Assembly (NCBI GenBank): GCA_017438845.1
Contig: JAFRUO010000014.1
Location: forward strand, 1 to 46,016
Reading direction: 5' to 3'
DNA: 46,016 nucleotides
Source of the DNA: Clostridia bacterium
GTDB taxonomy: Bacteria; Bacillota; Clostridia; Oscillospirales; Acutalibacteraceae
Shown: positions 1-7,391 of the stretch, one piece after another
Numbering within the stretch: the stretch's first letter is position 1
Layout: each line of letters starts with the position of its first letter
Notes under the pieces: model-generated
The model's database searches: none
The model's input: only the letters and a program-made list of their open reading frames with translations
Told to the model about the DNA's origin: nothing
Program-made: the position numbers and the translations under genes

Positions 1-3
1 AAA

Positions 4-31
4 AAGGATTGCCTTAGGGCAGTCCTTTTTC
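4..31 (+). terminator. Rho-independent terminator (copy 1)
   Basis: AAGGATTGCC (4-13) pairs with GGCAGTCCTT (18-27) around a TTAG loop, with one G-T wobble, and is followed by a T-rich run. It probably ends a gene lying before the window. The A-run at 1-5 would let it work on the minus strand too. Confidence 0.8.
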
Positions 32-80
32 TTTGGTTGTTAAATTGACCTGAGCCGACGAGTTTGTGTTTCGGCAGACG
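4..80. repeat. 77-bp direct repeat, copy 1
   Basis: Positions 4-80 recur at 249-325, 245 bp apart, with no difference that I can see. Each copy begins with a rho-independent terminator hairpin. The copies flank about 170 bp of structured non-coding sequence. The cause could be a tandem duplication or insertion of a small element. Seen directly in the sequence. Confidence 0.9.
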
Positions 81-96
81 TATCGGCTGTTAATTG

Positions 97-143
97 GCTC
101 ACGCCCTCCCGCTGCCTGCGGCAGAAGAAGGGAGAGTGTGAGC
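97..143. other. Long imperfect hairpin in intergenic region
   Basis: The arm at 97-110 pairs with 130-143 at 13 of 14 positions (one G-T wobble). An inner stem CTGCC/GGCAG (112-116 with 120-124) closes a three-base loop. No T-run follows, so it is not a simple terminator. A second small stem, TTCTGACC with GGTCAGAA, lies at 197-223. No coding sequence is visible in 32-248, and I do not recognise an RNA family. Confidence 0.6.
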
Positions 144-248
144 AGGAAGAAACAGGGAGAAATGCGAAGCGCTCCAAGCGAGCAGTACGACCATGTTTCT
201 GACCGATAGGGTCGAGGTCAGAACAAAAACGAAAAAAGTTTCAGGATT

Positions 249-276
249 AAGGATTGCCTTAGGGCAGTCCTTTTTC
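249..276 (+). terminator. Rho-independent terminator (copy 2)
   Basis: Same hairpin as at 4-31, with a T-rich tail. It would insulate the lipoprotein gene at 488 from transcription coming from upstream. Confidence 0.75.
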
Positions 277-325
277 TTTGGTTGTTAAATTGACCTGAGC
301 CGACGAGTTTGTGTTTCGGCAGACG
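249..325. repeat. 77-bp direct repeat, copy 2
   Basis: Second copy of the 4-80 sequence. Just after it, the 16-mer GCAGACGCAGAGAAAA occurs twice in tandem (319-334 and 335-350), followed by a partial third copy to 354. Its terminator hairpin is at 249-272. Seen directly. Confidence 0.9.
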
Positions 326-354
326 CAGAGAAAAGCAGACGCAGAGAAAAGCAG
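319..354. repeat. 16-bp tandem repeat, 2.25 copies
   Basis: Two exact adjacent copies of GCAGACGCAGAGAAAA followed by GCAG. The repeat sits at the right edge of the 77-bp duplication and may reflect slippage. Confidence 0.85.
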
Positions 355-409
355 TAAGTCATAAGGCTCGCCGCAAGCCGTCCGAAGTGCTGATTTATCG
401 CATAACACA

Positions 410-460
410 TTGACAAAAAAACTTTTGTATGATATAAAAATATTGTGACGGGAAGTCACA
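410..460 (+). promoter_or_regulatory. Sigma-A promoter with palindrome at the start region
   Basis: TTGACA (410-415), a 17-bp spacer and TATAAA (433-438) form a near-consensus promoter for the lipoprotein gene at 488. TGTGAC-GGGAA-GTCACA (444-460) is a perfect inverted repeat of 6-bp arms at the expected transcription start. It could be an operator or a 5' RNA hairpin. Confidence 0.75.
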
Positions 461-487
461 CACTTTACAATAAAAGGGAGATATATT

Positions 488-1168
488 ATGAAAAAGATTA
501 TAGCTTTATTGCTGATAGCGGTTATGGTTATTTGCTTTGCTGCCTGCGGCGGAAAAACCGATAATGACGCTACGGTTCCGTCGGCAAACAGCAATGCGGA
601 AGAACAGGGCGTTAATGCAGACGAAGGCGCATCGCAAAGCGCCGCTGCTGCAACACCTGCCGAACTTACCGGCAAACTCAACCTCATCAACCTCGACGAC
701 AGGGATCCGTCCGTTCTGAAGGGCATTGTAATTAAGGGCAACTGTGCCGGAACTGCGGACGGCTTCAACGGCAGAGAGTCTTCTCTGACCGACGTGCGCT
801 GCATTTTCGAATTGAACGAATGGGTCGAATTCTACCCGGATACCGACAAGGAGTACGCTCTTCGCGTCTGGATTCTGAAACACCGCGACGATCAGGAGTA
901 TTACAACACAGCCAAATTCTCCGACCTCGATCCTAACTTTGCAAGTTACTGCGATCTGCATTATCCCGCGGACGAGGATAATCCGGATGAATATCCATGG
1001 GGCAGCTTCTATCTGAATCCGTCAGAATGCGAGCCCGGTTATTACGATTTCGTTTTCACCTACGAGGGAAAAGCGATCGCCACCCTGCTGACCCGCTTTT
1101 ATGCTGAAAACGAGCTCTCCGACAAATCCGACGCGGAGCTCGAAGCGCTGATGCACGAGGCAAAATAA
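488..1168 (+). CDS. Putative lipoprotein, unknown function
   Basis: 226 residues. The N-terminus is a classic lipoprotein signal: a Lys-rich start, a hydrophobic stretch and a lipobox ending FAAC with the acylated Cys at residue 20. A low-complexity linker follows to about residue 60 (Ala, Ser, Glu, Asn), then an acidic, soluble domain of about 165 residues. The protein should be anchored on the outer face of the membrane. The start is set by GGGAG about 7 bases upstream. It stands alone, with its own promoter at 410-438 and terminator at 1190-1216. I do not recognise the family; a ligand- or wall-associated role is only a guess from its location. Confidence 0.75.
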   Translation: MKKIIALLLIAVMVICFAACGGKTDNDATVPSANSNAEEQGVNADEGASQSAAAATPAELTGKLNLINLDDRDPSVLKGIVIKGNCAGTADGFNGRESSLTDVRCIFELNEWVEFYPDTDKEYALRVWILKHRDDQEYYNTAKFSDLDPNFASYCDLHYPADEDNPDEYPWGSFYLNPSECEPGYYDFVFTYEGKAIATLLTRFYAENELSDKSDAELEALMHEAK

Positions 1169-1189
1169 AAAATACTATTCAAACAGTGA

Positions 1190-1216
1190 AAGGAATGTCT
1201 TTTGACATTCCTTTTT
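1190..1216 (+). terminator. Rho-independent terminator
   Basis: AAGGAATGTC (1190-1199) pairs perfectly with GACATTCCTT (1204-1213) around a TTTT loop and runs into TTTATTT. It ends the lipoprotein transcript. Confidence 0.9.
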
Positions 1217-1397
1217 ATTTGCTTTTCTCAATTTCTCTTTTTAAGAGAGTTTTTTTCGTTTGTTTCCGTTGAAAGTAGAGTTGCTTTTTTGTATTATGGA
1301 CACGAAAAGTCAGCCGGACAGCTTTCCTCGGGGCGTTTGACTTTGACCTGAAAAAGACAGGGAAGACAGAAAAAATCCAAAATAGGAGGAGTGTATT

Positions 1398-2432
1398 ATG
1401 AAAAAGAAATTACTTGCATTAATAATGTGTGTCGTGATGGTAATGTCCGTCCTGCCCGTGTATGCCTTTGCGGAGGACGGTTTAAGTGACTGGACTTATA
1501 ATGTTTTAAGCGAAGAAGAAAAAACAGCTGAAATTACGGGTTATAACGGAACTGATACGGAACTTTTATTCCCTGAAGAAATTAACGGATATAGAATGGT
1601 TGCGATTGCGGATGAAGCCTTCTGCGGAGCATCGTATTATGATTATCCGATTACACGAATTTATGTGCCGGATACATACAAGCGAATCGGTGATGCTAAT
1701 TTCCGATATTACAGAAATCTAATGGAAGTCAATTTACCTCACGGATTGGAGTATATAGGATACATGGCGTTTTACCGAAGCGGAATATTTTTTGAAAATG
1801 AACACAAATGTGAATTGAGGAATGAATTACCTGTTTTATACATTGGTGAGTATTGTGTTATAGCTGAAGAATCTTTTTCTCACGATAGAATAATATATAC
1901 AATTAAGCCGGGTACAAAACTAATTGCTTCCGGAGCTTTTGCAGGAATGACTGATTTGATTGGAATAATAATACCGGAAGGCGTGGAATATATTAACCAC
2001 GCGGCATTCGCCGATTGTAATCACATTGTATCTTATGTTATACCGTCAACCGTGAAAGAAATCGGGCATTTTGCACTTATGTCAAGTGATTACGGCGTCT
2101 ATATCAAGATTCCGCCGACGGTAACTAATATCGCAGATGACGCAATTGGAGGTATTGGTAGGAAATCATTAATATATGGTGAAAAAGGCTCTTCAGCTGA
2201 ACCCTTTGCAAATGCTTGCGGTGCGGAGTTTATAGAAATCGGCGACATCGTTTACGGCGATGTCGACTCGGACGGAGTTGTCACTCTCAGCGATTACGCA
2301 ACTTCAAAATCATACGTTGTCGGTGAATCGAAATTTGACGGCAACGCGGAAATCGTCGGCGATATGAACTCGGACTGTGTCATTGACGCATTTGACCTTT
2401 TCGAGGTTGACAAGGCTGTTAACGGTATTTAA
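1398..2432 (+). CDS. Secreted BspA-like LRR protein with C-terminal dockerin
   Basis: 344 residues. A signal peptide (Lys-rich start, hydrophobic core, cleavage near YAFA-E) leads into a region of BspA/LRR_5-type leucine-rich repeats (about residues 45-275). These have recurring units such as NLPHGLEYIG and IPEGVEYINHAAF. The last 65 residues carry two dockerin-like calcium loops, DVDSDGVVTLSD and DMNSDCVIDAFD. It is therefore likely secreted and docked to a cohesin scaffold, or displayed for binding. RBS TAGGAGG is 8 bases before ATG. A close paralogue lies at 39733-40770 (minus). In both places the neighbour is a membrane-tethered HTH regulator. The gene is more AT-rich than the metabolic genes around it. 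Confidence 0.85.
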   Translation: MKKKLLALIMCVVMVMSVLPVYAFAEDGLSDWTYNVLSEEEKTAEITGYNGTDTELLFPEEINGYRMVAIADEAFCGASYYDYPITRIYVPDTYKRIGDANFRYYRNLMEVNLPHGLEYIGYMAFYRSGIFFENEHKCELRNELPVLYIGEYCVIAEESFSHDRIIYTIKPGTKLIASGAFAGMTDLIGIIIPEGVEYINHAAFADCNHIVSYVIPSTVKEIGHFALMSSDYGVYIKIPPTVTNIADDAIGGIGRKSLIYGEKGSSAEPFANACGAEFIEIGDIVYGDVDSDGVVTLSDYATSKSYVVGESKFDGNAEIVGDMNSDCVIDAFDLFEVDKAVNGI

Positions 2433-2465
2433 TTTCCGACGGCTCCGTCAACGAGCATATTTAAA

Positions 2466-2510
2466 TTAAGCGGCATTCGACTTATCGGGGTCGGGTGCCG
2501 TTTAATATTT
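2466..2510 (+). terminator. Rho-independent terminator
   Basis: A 16-bp imperfect stem, 2466-2481 with 2490-2505, with an 8-base loop and a T-rich tail. It separates the LRR-dockerin gene from the regulator. Confidence 0.8.
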
Positions 2511-2610
2511 CTTTATGATTTTAAATTTCTCTTTTTAAGCGACTGTATTTTAGGAATACCTATTGATTTTACACGTCGGTTTTTGATATTCTTTAATCAG
2601 AGGTGAGGTT

Positions 2611-3924
2611 ATGGACAGGTATGCCTTCGGAAACAGAATTTGCGAGCTTCGTACACAGCACGGCTATACGCAGGAAAAGCTCGGCAAGCTTGTCGGAGTA
2701 AGCAATAAGGCAGTGTCGAAATGGGAAAACGGCACAACTCAGCCCAGACTGCAGACGCTTGAGAAAATTGCCGCCTGCTTTGATATGAGCGTTGAAGAGC
2801 TTCTTGAATACGGAAACGGGACGGACGCGGAGATGTCGGAAAAGGTCAGGGCAGACATCAACACGGACATTCCCGAGGAAATTAATAATTCGCCCGAAAT
2901 CTCCGTTAAAATGCTTTTCGGTTTCGGGTTTTTAAAAATCGACGCACAGAAATTTTTAAGGGAAATCAAAGCCCGTAAGGGCTTGTCAAACAGCGACATT
3001 TCAACCGTTTTGCACACAAGTGAGCGTAAAATCGGGCTTTGGGAAAACGGGCTGAAACAGCCGACTCCGAAGGAAAACCTTAAAATTGCCGCCTTCTATT
3101 ACAACAACTGCGATGAGAATGACAGACTCGGCACATTTATGGAGGTAAGCAGCGGCTTAAAAAAGACGAACATCACCTATATGATAGGAATATTCCTGTT
3201 TGCGCTTTATTTCTACGTGTTTATTTGCCCTTTGCGCGTTATCTCGCATTTTCTTGTGGACGCGGTAACCCTGAAAGCTTTCCCGCCCTTCAGCCTTGAC
3301 GATCTTTTTAACTATGTTTTGCCTGTAACGGCATTGTCCTGCGGCTTCTTTATATTCTTAAAATATATAAAGCTCGCTATGCCGAACATAGCGGGAGTGT
3401 TAAAGAGCTTACAGCTGTTTCTGGGCGTTCTGTATGTTTACCTTTTAGTTGATTGGCTTTTCATTCTTCACAACTACGCTTTGTCGGTGTTACTGCTTCT
3501 TTTCGGGCTGTATATTCTGATAATGCACCGCATCAAGGATACGCCCGGGACGGATCTTTTCAGGAACATTTCGCTGATAGCGGCTGCTGTTATTGTCTGC
3601 GGAGCAGTGTGCCTGTATGCAGACTATGTCGTATCCAAATCCGATCAGGATATATCATATGAGAGCAGGCTGTGGGCGGCTTTTCCTCTGTTTTTTTATA
3701 TGTTGCTTGCCGTATTCGAGTTCTTTTATTATGACTGCTTTAACTACTACAACAGAATAAAAAAATATTTCCCTATTGCGTCGGGAAAAACGGTAAAGGT
3801 TGAGAAAAAGGATATACTGATTATTTGTCTGATATTCGTTTTTGCAATTACATATTTTACCGTACTCGAGGTTAACCGCGGACGGCTCTTTGAATGGTTT
3901 CAGCTTTTACCCGATGTTGAATAA
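2611..3924 (+). CDS. Membrane-anchored XRE-family regulator with two HTH segments
   Basis: 437 residues. Residues 5-60 are a standard XRE helix-turn-helix (YTQEKLGKLVGVSNKAVSKW, then ENG and the trailing helix). Residues 113-163 look like a second, diverged HTH (LSNSDISTVLHTSERKIGLW). From about 190 onward there are roughly seven hydrophobic segments, so the C-terminal half is a multi-pass membrane domain. This suggests a DNA-binding protein tethered to and gated by the membrane. RBS GAGGTGAGG precedes ATG. The target is unknown; the adjacent LRR-dockerin gene is a plausible candidate. It may also affect the GH26 gene starting 50 bp downstream. The membrane domain matches no family I can name. 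Confidence 0.8.
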   Translation: MDRYAFGNRICELRTQHGYTQEKLGKLVGVSNKAVSKWENGTTQPRLQTLEKIAACFDMSVEELLEYGNGTDAEMSEKVRADINTDIPEEINNSPEISVKMLFGFGFLKIDAQKFLREIKARKGLSNSDISTVLHTSERKIGLWENGLKQPTPKENLKIAAFYYNNCDENDRLGTFMEVSSGLKKTNITYMIGIFLFALYFYVFICPLRVISHFLVDAVTLKAFPPFSLDDLFNYVLPVTALSCGFFIFLKYIKLAMPNIAGVLKSLQLFLGVLYVYLLVDWLFILHNYALSVLLLLFGLYILIMHRIKDTPGTDLFRNISLIAAAVIVCGAVCLYADYVVSKSDQDISYESRLWAAFPLFFYMLLAVFEFFYYDCFNYYNRIKKYFPIASGKTVKVEKKDILIICLIFVFAITYFTVLEVNRGRLFEWFQLLPDVE

Positions 3925-3974
3925 TGCAGGGATATGTGCTATTATCAGCATATAAACCTACGGGAGGGGATTAA

Positions 3975-4949
3975 ATGAAAAGAAAGGCTTCTGTTTGCAT
4001 TGTACTGGTGCTTGTGCTGCTGATGTCCTCATGCAGTCTTTCGGGCAAAAGGGCTCCGACTCTTTCAAACCCGAACGCCGACGAAAAAGCAAGAGCTGTT
4101 TATGAATATCTCTGCTCGGTTGAAGGCAACGGCTGTCTGAGCGCACAGCAGGAGTCAACCTGGATGGACTCCGAGGACTACGAAACGGATTATGTGTTTT
4201 CCGCCTCGGGCAAATATCCTGCAATGCGAGGCTTTGACTATATGAACGATGATTTTGACGGCGTAAACCGCAGAGCCCTTCAGTGGTGGGAAAAGGGAGG
4301 GCTGGTCACTGTCTGCTGGCACACGGGCGCAGATTTCAGCGGAGCGTGGGACGAAGCGATGAACACCGAAATCACCGACTGGAAGGCGGCTCTGACGGAG
4401 GGCACTCCCGAAAACCGAAAGCTTTTAGATGGCATGGACAAGGCGGCAAAGGCGCTTTCCGTTCTGCGTGACAGAGGGGTTCCCGTTTTGTGGCGGCCTT
4501 TTCACGAATTTGACGGAGCTTGGTTCTGGTGGGGTAAAGGCGGAGCAGACAATTTCGTTAAGCTCTGGCGGCTTATGTATGAGCGTTATACCGAACACTG
4601 GAAGCTTGACAACCTTATCTGGGTGCTTGGATTTTCACACAACGGCGAGCAAATAAAGAAATGGTATCCGGGCGACGGATACTGCGACATAGTCGGCGCG
4701 GACAGCTATGACGGCGGTGCACAGCCCGAGCTTTATGAGGCGGTAAAGAAGCTTCACACGGGCAAGCCGATGTGCTTTCACGAATGCGGTGCGAATCCTA
4801 CTGCAGACGAGCTTCGGCAAACGCCGTGGTTGTGGTTTATGACTTGGCACACGGAATATCTTACCGACAACAACAGCCGTGAAAGCCTGATGGCACTTTA
4901 TGAAAGCGATTTTATAATCACGCTGGATGAACTGCCCGACCTTAGATAG
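3975..4949 (+). CDS. GH26 family lipoprotein, probable beta-mannanase
   Basis: 324 residues. A signal with lipobox LMSSC puts the lipidated Cys at residue 20. The catalytic domain has GH26 hallmarks: VLWRPFHEFDGAWFWWG, with Glu178 as acid/base, and KPMCFHECG, with Glu270 as the probable nucleophile. It also has aromatic subsite motifs such as WFMTWH. GH26 enzymes hydrolyse beta-1,4-mannans with retention. Length fits a single catalytic domain without a carbohydrate-binding module. The enzyme should sit on the outer membrane face and act on oligomers near the cell. RBS GGGAGGGG is upstream, and a terminator follows at 4963. Some GH26 members act on other beta-glucans or beta-xylans, so the exact substrate is not certain. 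Confidence 0.88.
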   Translation: MKRKASVCIVLVLVLLMSSCSLSGKRAPTLSNPNADEKARAVYEYLCSVEGNGCLSAQQESTWMDSEDYETDYVFSASGKYPAMRGFDYMNDDFDGVNRRALQWWEKGGLVTVCWHTGADFSGAWDEAMNTEITDWKAALTEGTPENRKLLDGMDKAAKALSVLRDRGVPVLWRPFHEFDGAWFWWGKGGADNFVKLWRLMYERYTEHWKLDNLIWVLGFSHNGEQIKKWYPGDGYCDIVGADSYDGGAQPELYEAVKKLHTGKPMCFHECGANPTADELRQTPWLWFMTWHTEYLTDNNSRESLMALYESDFIITLDELPDLR

Positions 4950-4962
4950 ATAAAAAACAACT

Positions 4963-5014
4963 AAAAACGAATCGGACTGTACCCTATTAGGGAATTGCCT
5001 GATTCGTTTTTTTA
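4963..5014 (+). terminator. Rho-independent terminator
   Basis: AAAAACGAATC (4963-4973) pairs with GATTCGTTTTT (5001-5011) with a long, partly paired interior (ACCCTATTAGGGA), followed by a T-run. Confidence 0.8.
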
Positions 5015-5040
5015 TTTTATAATAGTATTAATATGTGTGA

Positions 5041-5405
5041 AAACGGAGGGCAGGATATGCAGGAAAAATTTTGCGGAAAATGCGGGACACCGCTTGATGT
5101 TGCAACGGGAAAATGTCCCGTCTGCGACAAACAGCCGACAGTGAGCGAGGAAAAGGCGCAGACGCCGTCTGCTCCCGTGCCCGTGATTACGGAGAAAAAG
5201 GACAAAAAACTCAGCGAAGGGAAAAAGACAGCCCTGATAGTTTCGGCAATTGTGCTCGTGTTCGCCGTTGCGTTGACAGGCATACTGATTGCAGTGCTAA
5301 AAAAAGACAAGCAGCCCGAAAAGAAGCTCGGCAACGAGGAGGTTGAGGCGGTCGAAACCACCTACATTACTTACCTAAACGAACACCTTATCCCCGAAAT
5401 GGGCG
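5041..5405. repeat. 365-bp near-identical direct repeat, copy 1
   Basis: Covers the RBS and first ~115 codons of the first zinc-ribbon paralogue. It aligns without gaps to 7027-7391 (offset 1986 bp), with only scattered substitutions. Beyond this the two genes diverge sharply. Recent duplication or gene conversion is likely. Confidence 0.85.
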
Positions 5406-7027
5406 TATTTAAAGAAGACGGTATAAGCACAAATCCCAACGGTATTAAATCTGTTTCGTTTGTCGATGTAAACAGGGACGGCGTTGAGGAAATGATCATC
5501 GCGGTTTCACAAACGGAAAACAACGCAGTTTCGGATAAGTTTATTTGCTATAAATACGATGAAAATGCCGAAAAAAAGGTTTCACAGACAGGAGACTTTA
5601 CCTTGTATTCGGACAACGGGGAGTTCAGCAGGTCAAAGCTTAGCTTTAATACGCCTGCTTCGGAGATGTACGGAAACAACTCAAGCGCATTTTATACGGT
5701 GGAATATGAAGGAAAAACGTACTTCGTGTATGAATATGTTACAGCCGTGTATTCCGAAGCGGAGGGTGTAATATATTCGGAAGAAGTACATGTGTTTACC
5801 TTTGAGGACGGTCAGCTTCTGGAGGTCGGAAACCTGACAGTTGACGGTCTTACGGGAGTTTACAGCACGATCGTTCCTTCCGCTATCAGCATTGATAACT
5901 CTGATTTACCGCAGTATTTTGACGAGGATGAATATCTTGAAAGCATCTGCCGAAAAGGATATAAGGTGCTGTTTTACGATCAGTGGTATCAGGATACCGG
6001 CGACGTAGAATACAAGAAATACTATGACAGCACCGACTCGGCTGAAAAGGCATTTTTCGCCTGCTTCGGGATTAACAGAGAAAGTACGGTCAGGTACATT
6101 GAACCTGTCTCAATCAACAGATATATAACTTTGACTATTCCCGAAAATGCAAAGCCGATATTCACTTACGATTTATGGGCAGAGGGCAACGGCAGAAAGT
6201 GTGAGTTTAAAGACTTTTCAGCCTTAAATGAGCTTATTGCTTCAAAGGAAAGCACAACCGCTTCAATGGCTCCTGCTGTCAACGAAACAAAGAAAGCCGC
6301 CGACACAAACACTGTAACACCCGAACAGGCGGTTGATATATATTATAACAGCCTTCCGATATGGCATGTTGAAACGGACGATTATTTTGGCCCTGACAGG
6401 GGCGCACGCTATACATTCCTGGATTTGGACTTTGACGGAATCAACGAGCTTGCCGTAAGCAATGTAATTGACTCCGACCTTACGGCGGAAAACGCATTTT
6501 ATAAAATTGACAAGGCATCAAAAACGGTTGTGAAAATCCCGTCTGCCGACGAGCGTTGCTTGAATAATACGGCGTATCTGATGAACGGAAATGAGCTTTA
6601 CCTTGTTAAGGGCTCACAGGGGAAAATGAACGTCTACTATTTTTCGGGAGAGTATCTTCCAAACGGCGGAGCAGGCTGTTCTCAAACCGATTTCGGCGTT
6701 TTTTATCTTGAAAGCGGTAAGGTGAAAACCGAAATGAAATTCTGGGAAACATATCTTGCCGCAGGCGTTATTCCTTATATGGGCGCAGAAGAGAACGGTG
6801 ACGGTCCCTTCGACACGGATACGTTCTCATACGGATATTATCAGAATAATACCATGGAAGAAACAGACAAAGCTGCATATGACAAAATGAAAAACAGCTT
6901 CCTGTCGGAGCACTCAAAAACAACGGTTTCCTTTAAGGTGCTTGACGGAAAGGATTTTGACGCTTCCTCGGCTTCGGAGCAGAAAGCCAAGCTTCTTGAC
7001 AGCTACAAATCATTTTCACATAAATAA
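5057..7027 (+). CDS. Zinc-ribbon single-pass membrane protein (paralogue 1)
   Basis: 656 residues from the ATG at 5057. That start fits RBS CGGAGGG 7 bases upstream and matches the starts of the two downstream paralogues; an ATG at 5033 would only add eight residues. Residues 6-23 form a zinc ribbon (CGKC, then CPVC). One membrane helix spans about 57-81, leaving a large extracellular part. That part holds two DxNxDGxxE/DxDxDGxxE loops (near residues 137 and 456) that resemble VCBS/FG-GAP calcium loops. A Thr/Ala-rich linker near 405-420 separates two lobes. Function unknown. The topology, with a cytoplasmic zinc ribbon and an external sensor-like domain, recurs at 7043, 8927, 16035 and 18311. 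Confidence 0.8.
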   Translation: MQEKFCGKCGTPLDVATGKCPVCDKQPTVSEEKAQTPSAPVPVITEKKDKKLSEGKKTALIVSAIVLVFAVALTGILIAVLKKDKQPEKKLGNEEVEAVETTYITYLNEHLIPEMGVFKEDGISTNPNGIKSVSFVDVNRDGVEEMIIAVSQTENNAVSDKFICYKYDENAEKKVSQTGDFTLYSDNGEFSRSKLSFNTPASEMYGNNSSAFYTVEYEGKTYFVYEYVTAVYSEAEGVIYSEEVHVFTFEDGQLLEVGNLTVDGLTGVYSTIVPSAISIDNSDLPQYFDEDEYLESICRKGYKVLFYDQWYQDTGDVEYKKYYDSTDSAEKAFFACFGINRESTVRYIEPVSINRYITLTIPENAKPIFTYDLWAEGNGRKCEFKDFSALNELIASKESTTASMAPAVNETKKAADTNTVTPEQAVDIYYNSLPIWHVETDDYFGPDRGARYTFLDLDFDGINELAVSNVIDSDLTAENAFYKIDKASKTVVKIPSADERCLNNTAYLMNGNELYLVKGSQGKMNVYYFSGEYLPNGGAGCSQTDFGVFYLESGKVKTEMKFWETYLAAGVIPYMGAEENGDGPFDTDTFSYGYYQNNTMEETDKAAYDKMKNSFLSEHSKTTVSFKVLDGKDFDASSASEQKAKLLDSYKSFSHK

Positions 7028-7391
7028 AACGGAGGGCAGGATATGCAGGAAAGATTTTGCGGAAAATGCGGGAGACCGCTTGACACTGCAACGGGGAAAT
7101 GTCCCGTTTGCGACAAACAGCCGACAGTGAGCGAGGAAAAGGCACAGACGCCGTCTGCTCCCGTGCCCGTAATTACGGAGAAAAAGGACAAAAAACTCAG
7201 CGAAGGGAAAAAGACAGCCCTGATAGTTTCGGCAATTGTGCTCGTGTTCGCCGTTGCGTTGACAGGCATTCTGGTTGCAGTGCTGAAAAAGGACAAGCAG
7301 CCCGAAAAGAAGCTCGGCAACGAGGAGGTCGAGGCGGTCGAAACCACCTACATTACTTACTTAAACGAACACCTTATCCCCGAAATGGGCG
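7027..7391. repeat. 365-bp near-identical direct repeat, copy 2
   Basis: Second copy of 5041-5405, covering the RBS and N-terminal zinc-ribbon/TM part of paralogue 2. Recombination between the copies would delete 1986 bp and leave a single in-frame fusion gene. Confidence 0.85.

Noticed and set aside
259..804. Open frame of 181 codons on the minus strand
   Set aside because: It runs antisense through the clear lipoprotein gene and the terminator repeat, has no family resemblance and no RBS; it is a shadow of the plus-strand gene.
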